In this document: piece by piece, positions 1 through 7,192 of the stretch
How the letters are laid out: the number at the start of each line of letters is the position of its first letter
How positions within the stretch are numbered: the stretch's first letter is position 1
Assembly: GCA_029060585.1 (NCBI GenBank)
Contig: JAIDTS010000554.1
Coordinates: 1-15,108, forward strand
DNA: 15,108 nucleotides
Reading direction: 5' to 3'
Source of the DNA: Muribaculaceae bacterium
GTDB lineage: Bacteria; Bacteroidota; Bacteroidia; Bacteroidales; Muribaculaceae
Position numbers and translations under genes: made by a program
The notes under the pieces: generated by a model
Told to the model about the DNA's origin: nothing
The model's input: the letters and a program-made list of their open reading frames with translations, nothing else
The model's database searches: none

Positions 1-41
1 TGAGTGTGACGGTAGCAGGATACTATGATACGGATTTCTAA
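1..41 (+). CDS. C-terminal end of an upstream gene (partial)
   Basis: The frame starting at position 3 reads SVTVAGYYDTDF and stops at TAA 39-41. The stop lies 19 bases before the ATG of the next gene, on the same strand, as expected for the 3' end of a co-transcribed gene. Twelve codons are too few to identify a family. The alternating small and aromatic residues would fit a terminal beta-strand, but this is a guess. The gene begins outside the window. Confidence 0.4.
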   Translation, partial: SVTVAGYYDTDF

Positions 42-60
42 CTTTCAGCAATAGACTAAG

Positions 61-1425
61 ATGAACACCATAAATAAGAAACTAATCGCTATTTCCTTCG
101 CAGCAGCAGCCGTAATAAGCGCTTCGGCTCAGGAAGCAGCCACCGGCTACTTCATGGAGAACTATAACATGAGGTGGCAGATGAACCCCGCTTTAGGCAA
201 CCGCAACAGTTATGTAGGATTTCCTGCGCTCGGCAACCTGAACGTAAGCGTAAACTCCAACCTCGGACCCACCGACGTGCTCTATCCCCTCAACGGAAAG
301 ACGGTGCTCTTTACCAATCCCAATATAGATGCTAAAGACGCTCTAAGTAAGATCAAAAACGTAAATCGTATTTCGCAGGGCCTTGAAATGGGTATAATCC
401 AGGTTGGCTTCAAGGCTTTCGGCGGATACAACAACGTGGCGATCAACGTTAAGGAAAACGCAAGCTTCTCCCTTCCAAAGAGCATATTCTCGCTCGCAAA
501 GGAAGGTATCGGCAATAAGACATACGACATTAAGGACCTTCACATGAAGGCAGAGGCCTATGCAGAGATAGCGCTCAATCATTCGCGCGAGATCAAGCAA
601 GTGCCTGGACTGCGTGCCGGCGCCAGCCTGAAGTTTCTCCTTCCCGTCGGTTTCGCGGAGGCCGAATTCAACGAACTGAAGCTCGACCTCGCTGATGGCA
701 ACAACTGGCGGGCAATGTCAAACGCACGCCTCCGCTTGGGAATGGACGGCTTAAGATATGACACTGATAGAAACGACCGAACAGGGGCACGTTATGTAAG
801 CGGTGTAAATACGGACGACATCAAGTTTGGAATCAACGGATTCGGGTTTGGAGTTGACCTCGGTGCTACCTATGAATGGAACGATTTCAACTTCTCTCTC
901 GCTTTCACAGACCTCGGTGTCATCTCCTACAGCAAGGTGCAGGAAGCTTCGACCGGAGGCACCAAGACATTCGAAACTGTCGCTCACCCCATAGCAATAG
1001 GCGATGACGGAGAAAGCTGGGACAAGTTTGTAGATGCCCTTTCTCCCCTGTATGAATTGACTGAGATCTCATCAGGCAGTTCTTCTACTTCGCTGATGGG
1101 TAATTTCCGAGCAGGCGTCGACTACACCTTCCCATTGTATAGCAAACTGCATTTCGGCCTTCTCAACACTACAAGCCTCAGCTCACGCTTCCCGGCTACT
1201 GAGTTCCGTCTGTCTGCCAATGTAGAACCCGTAAAGGGCGTAGCAGTATCGCTTAGCGGCGCCGCCGGTACATACGGTGCTAACTATGGTTTCCTGCTCA
1301 GCCTCGGCAACAAGGGATTCAATTTCCTAATCGGTATGGACTATGCTGCGATCAAGCTTGACAAGAACAGCTATCCTCTCAGCAAAAACTTCGACGTTCA
1401 TATGGGCATCAATTTCCCCTTCTGA
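61..1425 (+). CDS. DUF5723 family outer-membrane beta-barrel protein
   Basis: This 454-residue protein starts with a clear Sec signal peptide (MNTINKK, then a hydrophobic Ala-rich stretch, cleavage near ASAQ at residues 21-24). The mature N-terminus has the pattern typical of Bacteroidota DUF5723 proteins: RWQMNPALGNRNSYVGFP near residues 38-55, followed by alternating polar and hydrophobic strands. The C-terminus ends in an amphipathic strand with terminal Phe (MGINFPF), as in outer-membrane barrels. The family is restricted to Bacteroidota and has no assigned biochemical function; an outer-membrane location is inferred from the signal peptide and strand pattern. It lies 19 bases after the upstream stop, so it is probably the last gene of an operon that began outside the window, and it ends just before a strong terminator. 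The ATG at 61 is chosen because it directly precedes the signal peptide. Confidence 0.85.
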   Translation: MNTINKKLIAISFAAAAVISASAQEAATGYFMENYNMRWQMNPALGNRNSYVGFPALGNLNVSVNSNLGPTDVLYPLNGKTVLFTNPNIDAKDALSKIKNVNRISQGLEMGIIQVGFKAFGGYNNVAINVKENASFSLPKSIFSLAKEGIGNKTYDIKDLHMKAEAYAEIALNHSREIKQVPGLRAGASLKFLLPVGFAEAEFNELKLDLADGNNWRAMSNARLRLGMDGLRYDTDRNDRTGARYVSGVNTDDIKFGINGFGFGVDLGATYEWNDFNFSLAFTDLGVISYSKVQEASTGGTKTFETVAHPIAIGDDGESWDKFVDALSPLYELTEISSGSSSTSLMGNFRAGVDYTFPLYSKLHFGLLNTTSLSSRFPATEFRLSANVEPVKGVAVSLSGAAGTYGANYGFLLSLGNKGFNFLIGMDYAAIKLDKNSYPLSKNFDVHMGINFPF

Positions 1426-1443
1426 TAGCCGTCTGAAAGATAG

Positions 1444-1479
1444 AAAACGGTTCCGATACGCTGCGGAGCCGTTTTTTTT
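1444..1479 (+). terminator. Rho-independent terminator after the DUF5723 gene
   Basis: A 12-bp stem pairs AAAACGGTTCCG (1444-1455) with CGGAGCCGTTTT (1464-1475), with one G-T wobble and an 8-base loop. It is followed by an uninterrupted T run to 1479. It lies 18 bases after the stop codon and separates the DUF5723 transcription unit from the metal-efflux operon. Confidence 0.9.
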
Positions 1480-1483
1480 GTGT

Positions 1484-1525
1484 TTTGCAACTAAGTTGCG
1501 AGATATTTTTGCTAATTTTGCAAAA
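1484..1525 (+). promoter_or_regulatory. Promoter and candidate operator of the metal-efflux operon
   Basis: A perfect Bacteroidota -7 box, TAATTTTG, lies at 1513-1520, which would start transcription near 1527, about 18 bases before the adaptor ATG. There is no well-spaced TTTG at -33: the nearest are TTTG at 1484-1487 (25-base spacing) and TTG at 1496-1498 (14-base spacing). A weak -33 box suggests activation by a regulator. Two short perfect dyads sit here: GCAACTAAGTTGC (1487-1499), centred near -34, and TTTTGCAAAA (1516-1525), overlapping the 3' half of the -7 box. Their positions fit an activator site and a repressor site respectively, but no regulator gene is visible in the window. The -7 box is seen directly; the operator role is inference. 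Confidence 0.6.
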
Positions 1526-1544
1526 CGAAAAAGTTATAGCCGAA

Positions 1545-2786
1545 ATGAAAAAGATATATCTGAAGATACCGGTCCTTGTTTTCGCCGCCCTTACTTGGAG
1601 CGCAGCTTCCGTAAGCTGCGGACAGAGTGACGGCCACAAAGAAGAAACCGAGAGCCATGAAGGGCACGACCATGATCACGAAGGCCATGACCATGATCAT
1701 GAGGATCATGACCATAAAGATCATGATGAGGATCATGACCATGATGGAGATTCTCATGAGGGACATGACCACAGCGCACTTATTGAGCTGAAGAAAGAGC
1801 AGGCAGATAGATTCGGAGTAGTGACGGAGAGGATTGATCCTTCGTCTTTCTCGGAAGTGACCGTAGTATCCGGCCGGATAGAATCCAAGGCTTCGGACGA
1901 GGGAGTTGCGACAGCCACGCGCAACGGTATCCTGACTTTGTCGCCTAACGTGAACGTCGGTGTGAGAGTAGGAGCCGGAGCATCGATCGGCTCCATCTCA
2001 GCATCCAACGTGCAAGGGGGCGACCCCACGGTCCAGGCCGTTACCGCACGCAATGCGGCAAAGCGTGAGCTCGACCGCCTAAAGCCGCTTCATGACGACG
2101 GCATAGTAAGCACCGAGGAATACAACAACGCACTCCGCGCCTACGAGGAAGCCGAGGCCGCCGTAAAGACCTCAAGGCAAGGCAGCGCCAGTGTCGCAAG
2201 TCCGAAAGGTGGAGTCATCACCCAGCTTCTCGCGAGGTCGGGCGAATATGTGGAGATTGGTCAGCGTATCGCCGTGGTCAGCGGCAATACCACTCTCACA
2301 CTGCGCGCTGACGTTCCAGAAAAATACATAGGCAGACTCGCGGGAGTGACGACCGCCAATTTCCGTCCTGCTTCGAGCGAGGAGACTCTTTCGATTGAAG
2401 AACTCGGCGGAAAGATGATTTCCAACAGTGGAAGCTCGGTGTCGGAGAACGGCTATATCCCTGTTTATTTCTCCTTCAGCAATAACGGCAGCGTGGCTCC
2501 GGGGGCTTTCGCTGAGGTATTCCTCAAGTCAGGAGAACGTCATGATGTGCTTTCAGTCCCGAAAGAGGCTGTCGTCGAGATCAACGGAAACAAATGCGTC
2601 TATGCAGCTCATGGCGATGGACATTTCATAAAGCATGTCGTCACTTTAGGAGCATCCGACGGAAAGAGGGTGGAAGTGCTCTCCGGATTGCATCCGGGCG
2701 AGGATGTAGTGGTGAAGGGAGCGCAGGTGGTAAGGATGGCCGAGACTTCCGCTACTGCCGTTCCAGGCCATACACACAACCATTAA
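1545..2786 (+). CDS. RND efflux periplasmic adaptor lipoprotein with His-rich metal-binding leader
   Basis: This 413-residue membrane-fusion protein links the inner-membrane pump to the outer-membrane channel (CusB/CzcB-type, HlyD superfamily). The ATG at 1545 is chosen over an upstream in-frame TTG at 1485 because it gives a proper lipoprotein signal (MKKIYLKIP, hydrophobic core, SVSC with the lipid Cys at residue 25) and because the TTG lies upstream of the predicted transcription start. Residues 31-76 hold 16 His among Asp/Glu, and the C-terminus ends in GHTHNH; both are likely metal-collecting segments. After that come the lipoyl half-motifs (about 130-165 and 215-245), a short helical hairpin (about 165-210), the beta-barrel (about 245-330) and the membrane-proximal domain (about 335-400). 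The hairpin is short compared with antibiotic-efflux adaptors, as is usual in metal systems. The pump gene follows after 13 bases. Confidence 0.92.
   Translation: MKKIYLKIPVLVFAALTWSAASVSCGQSDGHKEETESHEGHDHDHEGHDHDHEDHDHKDHDEDHDHDGDSHEGHDHSALIELKKEQADRFGVVTERIDPSSFSEVTVVSGRIESKASDEGVATATRNGILTLSPNVNVGVRVGAGASIGSISASNVQGGDPTVQAVTARNAAKRELDRLKPLHDDGIVSTEEYNNALRAYEEAEAAVKTSRQGSASVASPKGGVITQLLARSGEYVEIGQRIAVVSGNTTLTLRADVPEKYIGRLAGVTTANFRPASSEETLSIEELGGKMISNSGSSVSENGYIPVYFSFSNNGSVAPGAFAEVFLKSGERHDVLSVPKEAVVEINGNKCVYAAHGDGHFIKHVVTLGASDGKRVEVLSGLHPGEDVVVKGAQVVRMAETSATAVPGHTHNH
1656..1772 (+). repeat. Imperfect tandem repeat encoding the His/Asp-rich segment
   Basis: Hexamer-like units of the CATGAC/CATGAT type, interrupted by GAGGAT, GAAGGC and similar units, encode the repeated HDHDHEGHDHDHEDHDH-type segment of the adaptor (residues 38-76). 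Such low-complexity coding repeats tend to change length by slippage, so the number of His residues probably varies between strains. The same tract yields Met/Ile-rich spurious reading frames on the opposite strand, which are not genes. Confidence 0.8.
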
Positions 2787-2799
2787 TCTCTCATTCAGT

Positions 2800-5700
2800 A
2801 TGCTGAATAAGATAATCAACTGGTCGCTGACCAACAGGCTTGTGGTGCTACTGGCAGCGTGCGCCACCATCATAGCCGGTCTTTTCGTGCTTGTACGCAC
2901 GGAAATAGATATCTTTCCCGATCTTAATGCTCCTACCGTAGCGATTATGACTGAAGCTTCCGGCCTCGCTCCTGAAGAAGTGGAGCGGGCTGTCACCTAT
3001 CCGATAGAGACAGCTGTCAACGGTGCTTCGGGTGTGCGTCGCGTGCGCTCAAGTTCTGCCACAGGCTTTTCAGTAGTCTGGGTAGAGTTTGACTGGAATA
3101 CAGATCCGTACCGTGCGCGACAGACTGTCAGCGAGCGCCTGTCCGGAATCGAAGGGAGTCTGCCGACTACTGTAGGGACTCCTGTGATGGGACCGCAGTC
3201 GTCGATTCTCGGCGAGATCATGATCATCGGTCTAACGGCTGATGATATCACTCTCGGCGAGCTCCGCAGTCTGGCTGACCGGACAATAAGACCACGCCTG
3301 CTGTCGCTCGCAGGAGTAAGCCAGGTGTCGGTGATAGGAGGCGATGAACTCGAATACCAGATCTTGCTCCAGCCGGAGAAGATGCGTCATTTCGGTGTGT
3401 CGCTTTCCGATGTGGCGGAAGCCACTGAAAACATGAATGTCAACTCCTCAGGAGGCACTACATACGAATACGGCAACGAATACCTTATAAAGGGAGTGAT
3501 ATCCACCATAGACATCGAGGAACTGGGAGGCGCGGCTGTAAGGACAGACTCGGGAGCGACAGTGAAACTATCCGACATAGCCGATGTGAAAGTCGGTCCG
3601 AAGACTCCTAAAATCGGCACTGCCACGCTGCGTACGCAACCGGCGGTTCTCGTGACTGTCACTAAGCAGCCTGGTGCAGGCTCAATAGAGCTGACTGAGG
3701 AAATACACAGGGAGCTCGACCGTCTGCGACCATCGCTACCTGCAGGAGTAAGTATCGATACGGGGATTTTCAATCAGAGCGAGTTCATCCACACGTCAGT
3801 CAGCAATCTACAGCAGTCCCTTCTTGAAGGAGCTCTCTTCGTTATAATAGTGCTCTTTTTCTTTCTGATGAACCTTAAGACGACCGTGATTTCGGTGGTG
3901 GCGATTCCCCTCTCAATCATTATCGCGGTTATCGCCCTTTATTTCATGGGCTTCACAATCAACACTATGACCCTCGGCGGCATAGCTATAGCCATAGGAT
4001 CACTCGTAGACGATGCAATCGTCGATGTCGAAAATGTCTACAAGCGTCTACGTGAGAATGCGGGAAGAGAAGGGGAGTCACGTCTTCCGGTAATAAAAGT
4101 GGTTTTCGAAGCATCGCGCGAGGTGCGCAAGCCCATCCTAAACTCCACGCTCATCATCATAGCTTCATTCCTGCCGCTTTTCTTTCTGAGCGGTATCGAA
4201 GGACGTCTGTTGAAGCCGCTCGGCATCGCTTTCATCGTGGCACTTGCCGCGTCTACTGTAGTCGCACTAACTCTGACTCCCGTGCTCTGCAGCTATCTTC
4301 TTGCGGGAGATTCCAGCAAGGAAAAGAAGGAACTCAACAAGGAACCTAAGACAGCACGCTGGCTTCGCGAGCGATATTCGAAGGCTCTCGACAGGGTGCT
4401 GTCGTGTCCGCGTCCGTGGGTCATAGGCACTGCGGTGCTTTTAATGGCATCGATAGGTGTGTTCTTCACTCTAGGCCGCAGTTTTCTTCCTGGTTTCAAC
4501 GAAGGGAGCTTTACCATCAATGTCAGCGCAATGCCCGGAATATCGCTTGAGCAGAGCGACAGTATGGGAATAGCTGCTGAGAGGCTGATCCTTTCAGTGC
4601 CCGAGGTGCGAAATGTAGCCCGAAAGACGGGACGTGCGGAACTCGACGAGCATGCACTTGGCGTGAATACCTCTGAGATGGAGGTGCCCTATGTGCTCGA
4701 CAAGGGGAGGAGTAAGAAAGAGGTGGCGAGGGAGTTGCGTGAGAAGCTCGCTCAGCTGCCGGGTGTGAATGTGGAGATCGGACAACCTATCTCTCACCGT
4801 ATAGACGCCATGCTTAGCGGAGCGCAGGCCCAGATCGCCGTCAAGGTGTTTGGTGATGATCTTGACCGGCTTTACGCCATAGGTCAGCAGATAGGAGCCG
4901 AAATGAAGGAGGTGGAAGGAATTGTGGATGTCAATGTTGAGCAGCAGATCTCTCGTCCTCAGCTCGACATAGTCCCGCGCAGGGAAATGCTCGCTAGATA
5001 CGGCATCACTATTCCCGAGTTCAGTCGTTATGTCCAGATGGCGATAGGAGGCGAAGTCGTAAGTCAGGTTTTTGTAGGAAACAGGCCTTACGATCTGACG
5101 GTCAAGGTAGAGGACACCAGACGTGATACGAAGGAAAGGATAGAAGACCTCATGATCGACAGCAACGTCGGAATGATTCCCCTGTCATACGTAGCCGATG
5201 TGAAGGTTGGAAGCGGACCGAACACAATCAACCGTGAGAACGTCAGCCGCTTGCTGACCGTCTCGGCCAACGTCGACGGACGCGACCTGAAAGGAGCTGT
5301 AGATGAGATCAAGGGACTTGTAGCAGAGCACGTCGAGATGCCTGAGGGATATTTCGTCACTTACGGTGGCCAGTTTGAGAACGAGGAGGCGGCTTCGCGA
5401 ATGCTTGCCTTGACGTCAGTGCTTGCCCTGATAGTGATATTCTTCCTGATCTATTCGGAGTTCAAGAGTGTGGCCGAGTCCTTTACGATTCTTATCAACA
5501 TGCCTCTCGCCCTGATTGGAGGAATCCTTATTCTTCGGGTCACTACAGGAGAGGTAAATATTCCAGCCATCATAGGATTCATTTCCCTCATGGGTATTTC
5601 CACCCGAAACGGAATGCTTCTTATCTCAAGATATAACCGTCTGCGTGCCGATGGAGCGGGGATAGAGGAGACCGTAAGGAAAGGCTCGGCCGATCGACTC

Positions 5701-5910
5701 TTGCCAATAATAATGACCGCTCTCACATCTGCCCTGGCGCTTGTGCCGATTGCCGTGAGGGGAGGAGAGCCGGGAAATGAAATTCAGTCGCCGCTCGCTA
5801 TCGTGATATTGGGCGGTCTGATAAGCAGCACGCTTCTAAACATTTTCATAGTTCCGGTGTTTTATCGGAAGATTCAGGAAAGAAAACAACGGAAATCTTC
5901 GGTTTCCTAA
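2800..5910 (+). CDS. CusA/CzcA family heavy-metal efflux RND pump
   Basis: The 1036-residue length is standard for HME-RND pumps, which use the proton gradient to export metal cations through the adaptor and a TolC channel. The N-terminus shows the family pattern: first membrane helix, then IDIFPDLNAPTV and EEVERAVTYPIE. Transmembrane helix 4 carries the proton-relay motif GGIAIAIGSLVDDAIVDVEN (residues 393-412, with D404, D405, D409 and E411). Two halves are visible, each with a large periplasmic domain; the second-half membrane bundle occupies about residues 865-1025. Compared from memory with E. coli CusA, only one position of the periplasmic Met triad is kept (M627, in SEMEV). The position of M573 appears to be Asn and that of M672 Ala (RIDAML). 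Helix 4 lacks the first Asp of CzcA (A398 here). The substrate, Cu/Ag or Zn/Co/Cd, therefore stays open. It is the middle gene of a three-gene operon. Confidence 0.95.
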   Translation: MLNKIINWSLTNRLVVLLAACATIIAGLFVLVRTEIDIFPDLNAPTVAIMTEASGLAPEEVERAVTYPIETAVNGASGVRRVRSSSATGFSVVWVEFDWNTDPYRARQTVSERLSGIEGSLPTTVGTPVMGPQSSILGEIMIIGLTADDITLGELRSLADRTIRPRLLSLAGVSQVSVIGGDELEYQILLQPEKMRHFGVSLSDVAEATENMNVNSSGGTTYEYGNEYLIKGVISTIDIEELGGAAVRTDSGATVKLSDIADVKVGPKTPKIGTATLRTQPAVLVTVTKQPGAGSIELTEEIHRELDRLRPSLPAGVSIDTGIFNQSEFIHTSVSNLQQSLLEGALFVIIVLFFFLMNLKTTVISVVAIPLSIIIAVIALYFMGFTINTMTLGGIAIAIGSLVDDAIVDVENVYKRLRENAGREGESRLPVIKVVFEASREVRKPILNSTLIIIASFLPLFFLSGIEGRLLKPLGIAFIVALAASTVVALTLTPVLCSYLLAGDSSKEKKELNKEPKTARWLRERYSKALDRVLSCPRPWVIGTAVLLMASIGVFFTLGRSFLPGFNEGSFTINVSAMPGISLEQSDSMGIAAERLILSVPEVRNVARKTGRAELDEHALGVNTSEMEVPYVLDKGRSKKEVARELREKLAQLPGVNVEIGQPISHRIDAMLSGAQAQIAVKVFGDDLDRLYAIGQQIGAEMKEVEGIVDVNVEQQISRPQLDIVPRREMLARYGITIPEFSRYVQMAIGGEVVSQVFVGNRPYDLTVKVEDTRRDTKERIEDLMIDSNVGMIPLSYVADVKVGSGPNTINRENVSRLLTVSANVDGRDLKGAVDEIKGLVAEHVEMPEGYFVTYGGQFENEEAASRMLALTSVLALIVIFFLIYSEFKSVAESFTILINMPLALIGGILILRVTTGEVNIPAIIGFISLMGISTRNGMLLISRYNRLRADGAGIEETVRKGSADRLLPIIMTALTSALALVPIAVRGGEPGNEIQSPLAIVILGGLISSTLLNIFIVPVFYRKIQERKQRKSSVS

Positions 5911-5935
5911 GCTGCTATAAACGATTTAACTGAAC

Positions 5936-7120
5936 ATGAAGAAAAGATATTGCATAGCGTTAATGCCGGCAGCCTTTATGGCTGTCGGCTCATACGCCAT
6001 AACTCCCCAGGAGGCAGCCAATGCCATACTGAGCCGTAACGGCGACCGACTTCAAATCGCGGTAGCTCAGAATGCGAAAGACCTTGAGACCCGTACACTC
6101 GCCAATGCCCCTGATCCAACAGTAGAAGGAGACTATATGTGGATGCCTGAGGGTGTCGACAACCGCTGGAACGTGGCTATAGGATATGAGATGGAATGGC
6201 CCGGAGTCTACAAATCGCGAGGAGAGCTCGGCAAGGCCATGAGAAATGCCAACGCGGCTGAGGCTGACGCCGGAGTATATGAAAAATATATTGAGATTCT
6301 GAAGGAAATAGGGACCTACCTCTATGCCGAACGAAGGATAGGAATGATGCGTAATATCAAGACAGCCACGGATTCACTCCACAGCGCGGCCCTCAGGGCA
6401 ACCAAAGGAGGACAGATGTCGCGTCTCGACTTGTCGAAAATCACCCTCGAGCAGGGAAGGGTCAACACTCTCATCGCCAATCTCGAGGCAGAGAAGAGCG
6501 GAAGCGCGGGTAGTCTAAAGACACTCAACGGAGGATATGACTGCACGGCGCTGCTCAACAGCATCGACAGGGAGTGGGTGATGACTCCGACTCATTCTCT
6601 TGAGGAGTATCTGGAAGAGGCTCGGACCAATCCGGAATTGAAGAAGGCGATCTCAGAGCTTGAGGTAGCCGAAAGGAGTATTGGTGTCGCCAAGGCAGAG
6701 GGACTTCCAAGTATTTCTGTAGGTTATCATCATGACTTCGAGGATGCCATGCATTTCAATGGAGCGACACTGGGAGTTTCGATACCATTATTCTCCAACC
6801 GAGGTAAGGTAAAGGCGGCCCAGGCTGCGAAGGCAGTAGCAGAATATCAGGTGACAGTCACGACCGATAAGGTGGAGTCGGAGATAACGGCTCTATATGA
6901 TGAGGTGCAGCTTATCGATCAGGCCCTTAAGGTTCCGATGGAGGTATTCGCGACAACTGATTACAATACACTTCTGTTGAAGGCCTATAGGGGCGGCGAA
7001 CTGTCTCTGACAGATTATCTGCAGGAACGAAGCTGGTTTAGCGAGGCGCATCTCGATCTTCTCGAGCTCCAATACCAGAGGGAGCAGCGAATGTGGCTGC
7101 TGTCGCTCCTTTGCAAATAG
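5936..7120 (+). CDS. TolC family outer-membrane efflux channel
   Basis: This 394-residue protein has a Sec signal peptide (MKKRYC, hydrophobic core, cleavage after SYA near residue 21) and no lipobox. Two structural repeats typical of OEP/TolC channels are visible: long Ala/Leu/Glu-rich helices (about 90-200 and 280-385) alternate with strand segments such as NVAIGYEMEWPGVYKSRG and FNGATLGVSIPLFSNRGKVKAA (the second strand motif with SIPLF is a family hallmark). It is slightly shorter than the usual 420-460 residues. It lies 25 bases after the pump gene and ends the operon, supplying the outer-membrane exit duct. The terminator at 7137-7177 follows. Confidence 0.9.
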   Translation: MKKRYCIALMPAAFMAVGSYAITPQEAANAILSRNGDRLQIAVAQNAKDLETRTLANAPDPTVEGDYMWMPEGVDNRWNVAIGYEMEWPGVYKSRGELGKAMRNANAAEADAGVYEKYIEILKEIGTYLYAERRIGMMRNIKTATDSLHSAALRATKGGQMSRLDLSKITLEQGRVNTLIANLEAEKSGSAGSLKTLNGGYDCTALLNSIDREWVMTPTHSLEEYLEEARTNPELKKAISELEVAERSIGVAKAEGLPSISVGYHHDFEDAMHFNGATLGVSIPLFSNRGKVKAAQAAKAVAEYQVTVTTDKVESEITALYDEVQLIDQALKVPMEVFATTDYNTLLLKAYRGGELSLTDYLQERSWFSEAHLDLLELQYQREQRMWLLSLLCK

Positions 7121-7136
7121 ATTATCGACGACAATA

Positions 7137-7177
7137 AAAATTTTGAGCGGACCTCTACTGAGGCCCGCTCAAATTTT
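7137..7177. terminator. Bidirectional terminator between convergent genes
   Basis: The left arm at 7137-7155 (AAAATTTTGAGCGGACCTC) pairs with the right arm at 7160-7177, leaving a TACT loop, one bulged T and one A/C mismatch. The arms end in A-rich and T-rich sequence on opposite sides, so the hairpin can act on both strands. It serves the efflux operon (stop at 7120, plus) and the glycosidase gene (stop at 7193, minus). Confidence 0.85.
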
Positions 7178-7192
7178 ATCTAACGAATATGA

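Noticed and set aside
1485..1544. N-terminal extension of the adaptor from a TTG codon at 1485.
   Set aside because: The codon lies upstream of the predicted transcription start near 1527, and the extension would bury the lipoprotein signal peptide.
1512..1779. Minus-strand frames rich in Met/Ile or His opposite the His-rich tract.
   Set aside because: They are by-products of the CATGAC/CATGAT repeat on the plus strand, with no plausible start context or domain.
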